Positions 24,707 through 33,335 of a DNA stretch of 64,000 nucleotides are shown here, one piece after another (position 1 is the first letter of the stretch; each line of letters starts with the position of its first letter). Both the position numbers and the translations under genes were made by a program. Source of the stretch: Fastidiosipila sp. GTDB taxonomy: Bacteria > Bacillota > Clostridia > Saccharofermentanales > DTU023. The notes below the pieces were generated by a model. That model had not been told where the DNA came from. It saw nothing but the letters and a program-made list of their open reading frames with translations, and made no database searches. Location: positions 36,775-100,774 of the forward strand of contig JAAZGO010000019.1 in assembly GCA_012511175.1 (NCBI GenBank), given 5' to 3'.

Positions 24707-25226
24707 CGGGATCCCCGAGACTCTTCTTGTTGCGGGTGATGTTGACCAGGATGTCCGTCAGGTGATTTTCCAAATTGGTCATCATCTCCCGGGCGTAGTG
24801 AATGGCGGCCACCCGGATATCCGCCCCCTGGCGGGTCGCCTCGTCGATCAGGGCGGAAGCGTTGTTGATCGCCTGCTGGGTCACCTCATGCTCGTCGATC
24901 ATCCGGGCCATCTGTGCCTCGGCGTCACGCATGATGGTGTCGGCCTCCCGCCTGGCCTGGTTAATCAGCTGCCTGTTTTGCTGCAGCACCCATTTGGCCC
25001 GGTCAAGTTCCTCCGGCAATCCTTCGCGGATCATGCGGACCAAAAAGAGCATTTCTTCCCGCTCGACCAGGCATTTATCAGAGAAGGGAAGGTTTTTGGC
25101 CTCCATCAATTCGGTTTCCAGCCGATCCAGCAGGGTCGCGGCATTCCTGTCATCCCGCTGGCGGGCGGGCCGTCGGTTTTCTTCCCTGGCCCTGTCATCC
25201 ATCCGTCTGTTTGGGTTATCGTTCAT
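24696..25226 (-). CDS. Coiled-coil protein linked to coaD (V-ATPase subunit H/DivIVA-like family)
   Basis: A 176-residue soluble protein. A disordered basic N-terminus is followed by a long helix (about 70-150) with ELDRAKWVLQQNRQLINQAR, then EADTIMRDAEAQM and HYAREMMTNLENHLT. Very similar coiled-coil proteins stand directly after coaD in many Clostridia and are annotated as ATPase or DivIVA-like without known function. Start is ATG 25226 with GGGAGG seven bases upstream; a GTG seven codons earlier is less likely. The ExIRxxAxxYAxxM-like segment near the end is typical of this family. Function unknown. Confidence 0.75.
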   Translation of the reverse strand: MNDNPNRRMDDRAREENRRPARQRDDRNAATLLDRLETELMEAKNLPFSDKCLVEREEMLFLVRMIREGLPEELDRAKWVLQQNRQLINQARREADTIMRDAEAQMARMIDEHEVTQQAINNASALIDEATRQGADIRVAAIHYAREMMTNLENHLTDILVNITRNKKSLGDPDGI

Positions 25227-25268
25227 GCGCCAACCTCCCGCTGTCACAAGCGCGCAGATCTCCGCGCC

Positions 25269-25784
25269 CTAGCTTGTGGCCTCTTGCCCATAACTTTCAA
25301 TTACTTCCGATTCAATCACCGCGGGAACCATGCCCTCAATGTCACCGCCCAGCCGCAGCAACTCGCGGACTAGCGACGATGAGAGATGGCGCTTGTCAGG
25401 AAGCGAGGGAAGAAAGAGGGTATCGACTCCTCCGCCGATCCTGCGGTTGACTTCGGCCATGGCCGCTTCTTCTTCAAACTGTGCCCCGCTCCTCACGCCA
25501 CGGACGATGGTCTTCACTTCGTTCTGCCGGCAAAAATCAACCAGGAGGCCGTCCAGGGGAATGACCTGGACTTGCGGACAGCCATCGAAGACCTTGCGGA
25601 TCCATGACGCCCGCAGAAAGCGGTCAGCGGCCGGTTTTTTCCGGGAATTATCAAAAACCGCCACATAGAGCCGGTCGCACAGCTTGAGGGCCCGTTCCGC
25701 CACATCCAGATGACCGGCCGTAAAGGGATCAAAGGTTCCCGGAAAAACCATACTCTTTCGATCTTTCAATTGAAGAGAATTCAT
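25269..25784 (-). CDS. coaD: Phosphopantetheine adenylyltransferase
   Basis: 171 residues; catalyses the fourth step of coenzyme A synthesis, adenylating 4'-phosphopantetheine. The nucleotidyltransferase signature MVFPGTFDPFTAGHLDVAER (GxFDPxTxGH) and the VRGVRSGAQFEEE and LPSLPDKRHLSSSLVREL segments (the ISSS-type motif) are present. The ATG at 25784 gives eleven extra residues before the conserved MVFPGTF; the internal ATG at 25751 would match the usual family length (about 160) better. It lies between rsmD and the coiled-coil gene, a typical clostridial arrangement. Confidence 0.94.
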   Translation of the reverse strand: MNSLQLKDRKSMVFPGTFDPFTAGHLDVAERALKLCDRLYVAVFDNSRKKPAADRFLRASWIRKVFDGCPQVQVIPLDGLLVDFCRQNEVKTIVRGVRSGAQFEEEAAMAEVNRRIGGGVDTLFLPSLPDKRHLSSSLVRELLRLGGDIEGMVPAVIESEVIESYGQEATS

Positions 25785-25823
25785 CAGGCGCCTATCCTCT
25801 TGCCGGAAATTGTCATCATCCTC

Positions 25824-26387
25824 TTATTGGGACTGAAACTGGTAAAAGGATAGCACGCCTCTGCCATACTGACAACTGCGAAGCCATGCCAGAGGCGGGC
25901 TGAAGAGGTTGGCAGCAAGCTCTTCGCCGTCCGTTTCAACAATGAGGATTCCGTCTTCTTCAAGCAGGGCCGCGAGCTTTTCCGCCCGCAGCCTCAGAAG
26001 GTCTGCTGCCTGAGGCCAGGGCGGATCCAGGTAGATGAGATCGAAAAGATTTTTCTGCCGGACCAGCCTTTCAAGGCGGCTGCGGTAATCACCCGGGAGA
26101 ACGACCGCCCCCTCGCCCAGTTTGGTCCGCCTGATGTTTTCGTAAATGGCAGCCAGGGCCTTGCGATTATTTTCAATCATAACGGCCCGGCTCGCCCCGC
26201 GTGACAGGGCTTCAAGGGCAATTTGTCCTGATCCGGCGAAGATGTCCAGGACACGGGCCCCCTCCACCCGGCTGCCCAGGATGGAAAACAGGGCCTCCTT
26301 GGTCCGGCCGGGAGTCGGCCGGCAGGTCAGGCCCGCAGGCATGACCAGCTTCACACCCTTGGCTTTTCCGCTGATGATCCTTGGCAT
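25824..26387 (-). CDS. rsmD: 16S rRNA (guanine966-N2)-methyltransferase
   Basis: 187 residues; SAM-dependent enzyme methylating G966 of 16S rRNA in the assembling 30S subunit. It opens with the family start MPRIISGKAKG, then TRPTPGRTKEALFSIL-like PTPGRTKEALFSIL, SAM-binding VLDIFAGSGQIALEALSRGA and the catalytic DPPW. The ATG at 26387 is chosen because it begins the conserved core and has GAGGGCGG upstream; a longer frame would intrude into recG. It sits between recG and coaD, as in many Firmicutes. Confidence 0.93.
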   Translation of the reverse strand: MPRIISGKAKGVKLVMPAGLTCRPTPGRTKEALFSILGSRVEGARVLDIFAGSGQIALEALSRGASRAVMIENNRKALAAIYENIRRTKLGEGAVVLPGDYRSRLERLVRQKNLFDLIYLDPPWPQAADLLRLRAEKLAALLEEDGILIVETDGEELAANLFSPPLAWLRSCQYGRGVLSFYQFQSQ

Positions 26388-26397
26388 GCCGCCGCCC

Positions 26398-28476
26398 TCA
26401 CAATCCCGGGTGTTCCAGCCTTTTCCCATAGCGGAACCGGAAGGCTTCCATGATCATGGCATTCTCCTTTTTCTCAAGGAAGGGGTCCTGCCGGAAGAGC
26501 TGGTCGCAGGCAGCGGCTGCTTCGCGCAGGAGTTCACTGTCTTCATAGAGATTGGCAACCTTGAAATCGGGCAGTCCGTGCTGGGCGACCCCGAACAGAT
26601 CACCGGGACCCCGCAAAAGCAGGTCTTGATCTGCGATGGCGAAACCACTGTGATGGCGGCAGAGGGTCTGGAGGCGTTTGCGGATCAGCGGATCCTGGCT
26701 GTCGCTGACCAGAACGCAATAGGACTGGCGGGAGGACCGCCCGACCCGGCCCCGGAGCTGATGGAGCTGGGACAGGCCGAAGCGCTCAGCGTTTTCGACC
26801 ACCAGCAGGTTTGCGTCCGGCTGGTCGATCCCCACCTCAATGACTGTAGTCGAAACCAGGATATCGAGCTCACCCCGGCCAAAAGCGTCCATGACCGCCA
26901 GCTTCTCCCCGGCCCTCAACCGCCCGTGCATCAGGGCGACCCGTTTGTCGGGGAAAATGTGCTTCGACAGCCTTTCATGGACTGCGTCAGCTGAGTGGGC
27001 TGCCACGGTCTCTGAATCTTCAATCATGGGACAGACGACATAAACTTTGAAACCTTTTTCTATCTGGCTTCGCATCAGCTGGTCGATGCGGGTCCGGTCC
27101 TTTTCGGTTGCCGTGTAAGTCTTGACCGGGAGCCTTCCCGCAGGCATTTCCTTTATTTCTGAAATATCCAGGTCACCGTAGAGTATCATAGCCAGGGTCC
27201 GGGGTATGGGAGTCGCTGACATGACCAGAACATGAGGGATCCGATCGCCCCGGGAAGACAGGGAAATACGCTGGGCCACCCCGAACCGGTGCTGCTCGTC
27301 AGTCACACAGCAAGCCAGCCTTGAGAATACCAGGTCCCCCTCCAGGACGGCGTGGGTGCCGATCAGGATGTCGATGGCCCCCTCTTCCAGCCCGGCAAGC
27401 AAAGACCTTCTTTGGGCTGCGGGCGTCGCCCCGGTCAAAAGTGCAATTTCAAGTCCGCTCCCTGCCAGCAGTTCGGAAATTGTTTCCGCGTGCTGACCGG
27501 CCAGAATGGTGGTCGGTGCCATCATGACCGACTGCCAGCCTTCCCGGCAGGCAGCTGCCATGGCCATGGCAGCGACAACCGTCTTGCCCGAGCCGACATC
27601 GCCCTGGACCAGGCGGTTGGCTGGCACCTGCTTTCGGAAATCTTCCAGGATGTCCTGCAGGGCCCCGGCCTGGGATGACGTGAGCTCGAAAGGCAGGCGG
27701 TCGATCTGCTCTGCCAGCCAGTCTTCAGTGTCGCGGCCGACTGTCATGGCGGGCCCTTTTTGCCTGTGCCTCCCCGACTTGAGCGAGCGGAGCCCCGCCA
27801 TGACCAGAAAGAGTTCTTCAAAGGCAAGCCGCCTGCGCGCCAGCTCGATATCGCGCAGGCATGCAGGAAAATGAATGCGGCGCATGGCGAAATCAGCAGT
27901 TGCCAGTCTGGCTGACGAGCGGATGGCCGGGGGCAGGGTTTCCTCCTTGAAGAAGCCTGCCTGGTCAAGCGCTGCCTTGACCGCCTGCCGGACGGTCGAC
28001 TGATAAAGGCCGGCAGTCAGCGGATAGACAGGCAAATAATCCGGCAGACCGTCTTGATCCTGGAGTCGGATGTCGGGATTGACGACCTGGCGCCTCCTCC
28101 CCTCCCCCTCAATCCTGCCGCGAAAGAGGTAGCTGACACCGCGCCGGAGCCGGTCGGCAACCCAGGGCTGATTAAACCAGACAGCCTGGATCGAACCGCT
28201 TGGGTCGGAGAGGCGGGCCCTGAGGGTGGTCAGCTTGCCGTGCCGTGACAGGGCTGGGATATTTTCCAGAACCGCCATGAAAGAGGACACGGTGCCGTCC
28301 CGTAAGCTGTTGATTGGAACCCGCTCCTGCCAGTCTTCATAGGATCGCGGCTGGAGCCAGAGCAGATCATGAATCCTTTCAACGCCCAGCCGGGCAAACA
28401 TTTTCGCCCGCTTGTCCGAGATGCCCGGCAGGATGGTGATTTTGTTCTCAAGCCAGGCGCCCGCCTTGTCAGACAC
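26398..28476 (-). CDS. recG: ATP-dependent DNA helicase RecG
   Basis: 692 residues, standard length. RecG remodels stalled replication forks and Holliday junctions. An N-terminal wedge/OB domain (about 60-240) is followed by the SF2 helicase core: Walker A GDVGSGKTVVA (about residue 290-300), MAPTTILAGQH, the DExH box as DEQHRFG, SATPIPRT, and motifs V/VI in STTVIEVGIDQPDA and QLRGRVGRSSRQSYC. The C-terminal TRG-like region follows. Start is GTG 28476 with GGAGGG upstream, overlapping the nth end by eight bases. Confidence 0.96.
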   Translation of the reverse strand: MSDKAGAWLENKITILPGISDKRAKMFARLGVERIHDLLWLQPRSYEDWQERVPINSLRDGTVSSFMAVLENIPALSRHGKLTTLRARLSDPSGSIQAVWFNQPWVADRLRRGVSYLFRGRIEGEGRRRQVVNPDIRLQDQDGLPDYLPVYPLTAGLYQSTVRQAVKAALDQAGFFKEETLPPAIRSSARLATADFAMRRIHFPACLRDIELARRRLAFEELFLVMAGLRSLKSGRHRQKGPAMTVGRDTEDWLAEQIDRLPFELTSSQAGALQDILEDFRKQVPANRLVQGDVGSGKTVVAAMAMAAACREGWQSVMMAPTTILAGQHAETISELLAGSGLEIALLTGATPAAQRRSLLAGLEEGAIDILIGTHAVLEGDLVFSRLACCVTDEQHRFGVAQRISLSSRGDRIPHVLVMSATPIPRTLAMILYGDLDISEIKEMPAGRLPVKTYTATEKDRTRIDQLMRSQIEKGFKVYVVCPMIEDSETVAAHSADAVHERLSKHIFPDKRVALMHGRLRAGEKLAVMDAFGRGELDILVSTTVIEVGIDQPDANLLVVENAERFGLSQLHQLRGRVGRSSRQSYCVLVSDSQDPLIRKRLQTLCRHHSGFAIADQDLLLRGPGDLFGVAQHGLPDFKVANLYEDSELLREAAAACDQLFRQDPFLEKKENAMIMEAFRFRYGKRLEHPGL

Positions 28477-29140
28477 AAGCGCCCTCCCCCTTTGCCGGAA
28501 TTTCGGCGGACTTGCCGTAGCGGCAAAGAAGCCGGACCGGGCATTGGAAACAAAGGCGGCAGCGGGCCCGGCACAGGTCCCGGCCGTGAGCCACCATCAG
28601 GTGGCCCCAAAGGGTCCAGGCCTCCTCCGGGATGACCTGTGCCAGATCCCGCTCGATCCGGGCAGGCTGGTCACTGTCGGTGAAACCGAGCAAACGGCTG
28701 ATGCGCGCGCAGTGGGTGTCAACCACGATGGCCTGGCCGCCGAAGGCGTCTCCCACGATCAAATTGGCGATTTTGCGTCCCACGCCGGGAAGAGCCATCA
28801 GTTCTTCTCTTGTTGAAGGCACCTGGCCCCGGTGTTTCTCCGCCACCATCCGGGCTGTTCCCCGCAGCGCCTTTGCCTTGGCGCGGAAAAGGCCGCAGCT
28901 CCGGATCAGGCTTTCAAGTTCCTCCTGATCCGCCCCGGCCATGGTTTCCGGATCGGGAAAACGTTCAAAGAGCTGCGGCGTAACCCGGTTGACACGTTCA
29001 TCCGTGCACTGGGAGGCCAGGATGGCGCCGGTCAGAAGCTCCCAGGGCGTCCGGTGCGTCAGGGTCACCGCAGCTTCCGGATAACGGCGGGCCAGGACCT
29101 CGGTGACCTGGCGGGCCCGATCCCGCCTTTGACCGGTCAC
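28469..29140 (-). CDS. nth: Endonuclease III
   Basis: 223 residues; base-excision-repair glycosylase/AP lyase for oxidised pyrimidines. The helix-hairpin-helix ALPGVGRKIANLIVG contains the catalytic Lys123, and VVDTHCARIS contains Asp141. Four cysteines at 190, 197, 200 and 206 give the C-x6-C-x2-C-x5-C pattern of the 4Fe-4S cluster. Start is GTG in a GTGA overlap with the HtrA-like gene stop. It is followed by recG with an eight-base overlap. Confidence 0.95.
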   Translation of the reverse strand: MTGQRRDRARQVTEVLARRYPEAAVTLTHRTPWELLTGAILASQCTDERVNRVTPQLFERFPDPETMAGADQEELESLIRSCGLFRAKAKALRGTARMVAEKHRGQVPSTREELMALPGVGRKIANLIVGDAFGGQAIVVDTHCARISRLLGFTDSDQPARIERDLAQVIPEEAWTLWGHLMVAHGRDLCRARCRLCFQCPVRLLCRYGKSAEIPAKGEGACV

Positions 29141-30351
29141 GGTGACTCCTCGAGCAGGTAACAGGTTTTGACCAGGACCCGGTCGTCACCCGGCCGGTAG
29201 ACCTCCATCTCGACCAGGGTCCCGACTGCCTGCCCGCCCAGGAAAGCCATCAGGTCACTGACTGCTTCCATGGCCTGTCCGTTAATCCGAAGCAGGATGT
29301 CACCCGCATTCAGCCCCGCCGTGTAGGCGGCGCTTTCGGGTTTGACCAGATTGATATAAAGGCCCGCGGGATAATTGAACATCTTGCGCAGGGCCTCATT
29401 GTCTTCATCACCCAGGACTGTAATACCCAGGGAGGCTTTGACCTCAGGCAGGGGATCGGGCTGGTCCAGAATCCGGCTGATGACATCCAGCACAATGGGC
29501 GAAGGCACGGCATATCCCAGATGTTGGGTGTAGATACGCTTGAGGTAGCCGCTGGCAATGGCGACAACCCGGCCCTCATCATTAATCAGGGGGCTGCCCG
29601 CGTAAACGGGCAGCGTCGGGATGCTGGTTTCGATCAGGCCGACCGGGGACCCGTCCTCCTCAAAGGAAGTCCGGTAGAGCGAGGTGACGCAGCCTGAGGA
29701 GAGGCCCCCCTCCCCGATCAGCACCGGCGGGTAACCGATGCTGTAGACCGGGGTTCCGACGGCCAGCCGGGCTTCCTTGTCCAGGGTCTGTGCCGGGAAG
29801 GTCACGTCACCCCGGTCTTTAACTCTCAGAAGAGCCAGGTCGACCGTTGACTGGTAGCCGATCAGCACCGCCTCAAAGGCCTGATCAAATCCGCGCACGT
29901 AGAGGCGGATGGAGGCGTCGGCCAGCAGATTGCCGCGGAAGTCAAGGGCGCGCTCGAGCAGGCTGAAGGTTGTGACAATGATTCCGGACTCGTCCACGAT
30001 CAGGCCGGAAAAGAACTCTTCCCTCTTTGCGTAAAGCGATGAGGCAGGGATGGAGACATGGACGGATACCACGGAGGGTGAGACGGCGGCAAACAAATCT
30101 GACAAAGAAGGTTCCCGGTCCTCAGGTTCAGGCTCTTCCTCTTCCGGGACAGAGACCGGCTCGGTCGGCGGGCTGCTGATTGTGGTCGTGGTGGTCGACG
30201 TGGTTTTCCGGCTTGTCGTCGGCGGAGAGGTCGTCTCAGTGGCAGGTTCCGTGACAGGGGGCCTGGATCCGGGGCAGGACAGAGGGATGAGCAGGGCCGC
30301 AAGCAGGAAGGCGGCAATGAGTATGATGAGGCCGGTTCGGTCCTTTTTCAC
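29137..30351 (-). CDS. HtrA-like protein with PDZ domain, catalytic His and Ser missing
   Basis: 404 residues. An N-terminal membrane helix (8-25) is followed by a Ser/Thr/Pro-rich linker (30-80), a trypsin-like domain (about 85-275) and a PDZ domain (about 300-395, with SAAYTAGLNAGDILLRINGQ). Compared with DegP, the catalytic His in VTNNHVV is Ser130 (VTTFSLL), the Asp is kept at 171 (TVDLALLRV), and the nucleophile in GNSGGPL is Ala251 (VYAGSPL). The fold is kept but proteolysis is unlikely. It is probably an extracytoplasmic binding or sensing protein. The neighbouring two-component system is a possible partner. It is coupled to nth by GTGA. Confidence 0.85.
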   Translation of the reverse strand: MKKDRTGLIILIAAFLLAALLIPLSCPGSRPPVTEPATETTSPPTTSRKTTSTTTTTISSPPTEPVSVPEEEEPEPEDREPSLSDLFAAVSPSVVSVHVSIPASSLYAKREEFFSGLIVDESGIIVTTFSLLERALDFRGNLLADASIRLYVRGFDQAFEAVLIGYQSTVDLALLRVKDRGDVTFPAQTLDKEARLAVGTPVYSIGYPPVLIGEGGLSSGCVTSLYRTSFEEDGSPVGLIETSIPTLPVYAGSPLINDEGRVVAIASGYLKRIYTQHLGYAVPSPIVLDVISRILDQPDPLPEVKASLGITVLGDEDNEALRKMFNYPAGLYINLVKPESAAYTAGLNAGDILLRINGQAMEAVSDLMAFLGGQAVGTLVEMEVYRPGDDRVLVKTCYLLEESP

Positions 30352-30437
30352 AATGAAACCCCCTTCGCCTTAGACTGAAAGCAGTTTACCGGGCACATAT
30401 AACCATTCTATGAACAGCCGGCAGGCAGGCTCCCCGC

Positions 30438-31943
30438 TTAAGGCCTGGCTACGGTGAAGGTAATCCGGGCGCCACCGAGCTCAGCCGATTGACCGGCCTC
30501 AATGTGCTGGCTGTGGCGTTGAATGAGTGCCCGGGCGATGTAGAGCCCCAGGCCGGACCCTTCGCCATGGCGGGACTTGTCCGCCTTGTAGAAGCGGTCG
30601 AAGATGCGGGGCAGATCTTCCTGGGCGATTCCCGGGCCGTTATCCTCAACGGAGACCCGGATGGAACGCTCACTGACTGCCGTGCTGACGATGATGATGC
30701 CCTTTTCGGGTGTAAAGCGGACCGCATTGGCAATCACGTTGTTCAGGACCCGGGTCAGCTGCCCCGTGTCGCCCACGGCCCGGACAGGCTCCTCGTAACG
30801 ATGGTCGAAGACCGTCTCCAGTTCAATCTTCTTTTCTGCCAGCATGGGCTCGAAAGACTGCTTGACCTGACGGATCAGGGAATAAAGGTCGAAGACTTCT
30901 TTTTTCAAGGTGGTCTGGCCTTCCAGGCCGGTCTGATCGAAGAGGGTGTTGATCAGGCCTTCGAGGCGGTTGGTCTCCAGCTTGATGATGTCCAGGTAAT
31001 AGGCGTACTTCTCCTCCGCAATGGTCCCGTCCCGCATCCCCTCGATGAAACCGCCGATGGAGGTGACCGGTGTGCGCAGGTCATGGGAGACATTGCTCAG
31101 AAATTCCGAGTGCTGCTCCTCCCTTTCCTCAAACTGAGCGATCAGCATATTGAAGGTATGGACCAGCCGGGTCAGGTCGTCCTGGCGTCCGGCCGGTATG
31201 GCCAGGTCCCCGCCTGGGTCCCCTTCCATGCTGACCCGGGCGGAAAGATCACCGGCATAGACCGCGTTGGCTGTCTTGGCGAGGGCGGAAATGGGCCTCG
31301 TGATATTGCGTGACAGCCAGATAATGATCACCAGGGAGAGGATGAATGCGGCAGCAAAGGAAATCGGCACGTTGTGCTCCAGGAGAAAAGCGCTGAAATT
31401 CTCCGCATGATGGCGCTTGAGCAGGATCACTTCCCCGGTGTAGAGGTCGCCATGGACGCCGATGGGCGCGCTGGCCACAAGCCATGCCGCCGATTCCTCG
31501 AGCAGGGAGGCAAAGCCGGTCTTGTCACCTGCCTGGCAAAAGACTGCATGGCCCTCGTTGCGCGCCTCCTGGGGCAGGATGGGGTCACCTCTTCCCTCAC
31601 TTCCCGAACGCTCCAGCAAAAGCATGGTTTCCAAAGGGATGCCTGTGTGGTGGATAATCTCCCCCCTGGCATTGACGATCCAGACAAAGGATCCGGTCGA
31701 CCGGGCGGCAAAGGAAATATGCCCCTTGATGTCCGGGCTGGTGAAGGTGGTATGGGCGGCGTCCATTCGGCTTTCCGTGAGGTCGGCCAGTTCGATGGCG
31801 TTGCGCTTCAGCTCTTCCTGCCGCTGCTGCCAGGAGGAATAGCTGTAAATGGTGCCGTAAATCAGGGCCAGTGCCAGAAAAATGACCAGAATGGCAGCCG
31901 AAATCGTCAGCAAGGTCCGGGTGTAGATGGACAGCCGTTTCAC
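30438..31943 (-). CDS. Two-component sensor histidine kinase
   Basis: 501 residues: membrane helix 1 (about 12-33), an extracytoplasmic domain of about 155 residues, membrane helix 2 (193-211), and HAMP (about 212-265). A HisKA dimerisation domain follows, with the phospho-acceptor His287 in FLSNVSHDLRTPVTS. The HATPase domain has N-box NNVIANAVRFTPEKG, G1 VEDNGPGIAQEDLP, F-box IFDRFYKADKSRH and G2 GSGLGLYIARAL. The start overlaps the response regulator stop (ATGA). Signal unknown; envelope stress is plausible given the HtrA-like neighbour. Confidence 0.94.
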   Translation of the reverse strand: MKRLSIYTRTLLTISAAILVIFLALALIYGTIYSYSSWQQRQEELKRNAIELADLTESRMDAAHTTFTSPDIKGHISFAARSTGSFVWIVNARGEIIHHTGIPLETMLLLERSGSEGRGDPILPQEARNEGHAVFCQAGDKTGFASLLEESAAWLVASAPIGVHGDLYTGEVILLKRHHAENFSAFLLEHNVPISFAAAFILSLVIIIWLSRNITRPISALAKTANAVYAGDLSARVSMEGDPGGDLAIPAGRQDDLTRLVHTFNMLIAQFEEREEQHSEFLSNVSHDLRTPVTSIGGFIEGMRDGTIAEEKYAYYLDIIKLETNRLEGLINTLFDQTGLEGQTTLKKEVFDLYSLIRQVKQSFEPMLAEKKIELETVFDHRYEEPVRAVGDTGQLTRVLNNVIANAVRFTPEKGIIIVSTAVSERSIRVSVEDNGPGIAQEDLPRIFDRFYKADKSRHGEGSGLGLYIARALIQRHSQHIEAGQSAELGGARITFTVARP

Positions 31944-32665
31944 GCTTCAGCCTGATCCTTCAATTCAAATTTGTAGCCCACGCTCCAGACGGTTTTGATT
32001 TGCCAGAGCGGATGCTCAATGACATCCAGCTTTTCCCTGATCCGTTTGATGTGAACATCGACCGTCCGCTGCTCGCCGTAGTAATCCATGCCCCAGATAT
32101 GTTCCAGAATCTGGTCGCGGGTATAGACCCGGTTGGGATGCGAGGCCAGAAAGAAAAGAAGTTCAAGCTCCTTGGGCGGCATGTCAATCTCCCTGTCGCC
32201 GACCCGGACCGCGTAGCGGATACGGTCGACCACCAGGCCGGGATAGGTGACCACTTCCTTTTTGTTGGTCTCCGTGACTGCCGCGGGGTCCGGGGCATTA
32301 AAACGTCTCAGGACGGCCTTGACGCGCGCCAGGAGCTCTTTGGGGTCAAAGGGCTTCAGGATGTAATCGTCGGCGCCCAGTTCCAGGCCGATGATCTTGT
32401 CCAGGGTGTCGCTTCGCGCGGTCAGCATCAGGACCGGGACATCCGATTCGCGGCGGAGCTGCCGCATGATGTCAAAGCCGCTCATGCCGGGCAGCATCAG
32501 ATCCAGAATGATAACATCCGGCTTGACGGCGCGGACCATGGGCATGACGGCGTCTCCTGTATAGCAGGAAACAACCTCAAAACCATCCTTTTCGAAATAG
32601 AGCTTGAGCAGTTCGCTGATATGCTTGTCGTCATCGACGATCAGTACCCGTCTAGATTCTTCCAT
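31940..32665 (-). CDS. OmpR/PhoB-family response regulator
   Basis: 241 residues. The receiver domain has the acidic pocket VLIVDDDKHI, the phospho-acceptor Asp in VIILDLMLPGMSG, the switch Thr in LMLTARSD and Lys in YILKPFDP. The winged-helix DNA-binding domain (about 140-235) has LLFFLASHPNRVYTRDQI and the recognition helix in RTVDVHIKRIREKL, ending VWSVGYKF. ATG start with GAGGAGCTCAGG upstream. Co-transcribed with the sensor kinase and lies 18 bases after nrdR, so it is probably part of a longer transcript from the ftsZ direction. Confidence 0.95.
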   Translation of the reverse strand: MEESRRVLIVDDDKHISELLKLYFEKDGFEVVSCYTGDAVMPMVRAVKPDVIILDLMLPGMSGFDIMRQLRRESDVPVLMLTARSDTLDKIIGLELGADDYILKPFDPKELLARVKAVLRRFNAPDPAAVTETNKKEVVTYPGLVVDRIRYAVRVGDREIDMPPKELELLFFLASHPNRVYTRDQILEHIWGMDYYGEQRTVDVHIKRIREKLDVIEHPLWQIKTVWSVGYKFELKDQAEA

Positions 32666-32683
32666 CCTGAGCTCCTCAATCTT

Positions 32684-33208
32684 TTAAAGCTGCGGTTCTT
32701 CCCAGACCTCGTCGAGAAGATCCTCCCCTGCCGGGTTATGCTCTTCCTCCTCCGCGTCATTTTGAAGCAGTGAGGAGATTTCCCCGAAAAATGATCGTAT
32801 GTCCCCGAAAGCGCGGTAGACGGATGCGAAGCGAATGTAGGCCACCTCGTCTATTTTCCTCAACTGTTTCAAGACCAGCTCCCCGATCTCAGACGTGGTA
32901 ATCTCCCGCTTGAGCGCGTTGTCGGCTGCCCGCTCCACCTGGTCGATCAGTTCCTCAATCTGCTGGGTGGTCACCGGCCTTTTTTCACAGCTTTTCATGA
33001 TGCCGATCAGGAGTTTCTGCCGGTCGAAGGGCTGGCGGCTTCCATCCTTTTTGATGACCATCAAGGGGATATTCTCGATCCTTTCATAAGTCGTAAACCG
33101 CGTCCCGCAAAGGAGGCATTCACGTCTGCGGCGGATGGTGGTCCCGTCGTCGGACGGCCTCGAATCAACGACCCGGTCATCGTTGCCTTCACAGTTGGGG
33201 CATCTCAC
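32684..33208 (-). CDS. nrdR: Transcriptional repressor NrdR
   Basis: 174 residues. An N-terminal zinc ribbon (Cys3, Cys6, Cys31, Cys34: MRCPNC...CLLC) with RRRREC is followed by an ATP-cone (about 50-140) with VIKKDGSRQPFDRQKL and AYIRFASVYRAF. NrdR senses dATP/ATP and represses ribonucleotide reductase genes. The C-terminal tail (150-174), very acidic, is longer than in most homologues. GTG start with GAGGAGG upstream. It lies 127 bases after ftsZ; no nrd gene or NrdR box was noticed nearby. Confidence 0.95.
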   Translation of the reverse strand: MRCPNCEGNDDRVVDSRPSDDGTTIRRRRECLLCGTRFTTYERIENIPLMVIKKDGSRQPFDRQKLLIGIMKSCEKRPVTTQQIEELIDQVERAADNALKREITTSEIGELVLKQLRKIDEVAYIRFASVYRAFGDIRSFFGEISSLLQNDAEEEEHNPAGEDLLDEVWEEPQL

Positions 33209-33335
33209 CGATCCCGCCTCCTCTCCCTGATGGGCAGACAGGACGACCGGATCATGGATCCGGCCGCACCCCCGTCATTCTGTATGTGGTCCTGGCCTCA
33301 CCGCTTGTGGGGCCAGGTCTTTCCGCGACAGAAGG

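Noticed and set aside
33243..33262. CCGGATC-AT-GGATCCGG palindrome between ftsZ and nrdR as a terminator
   Set aside because: No T run follows on either strand and the stem is imperfect; too weak to call.
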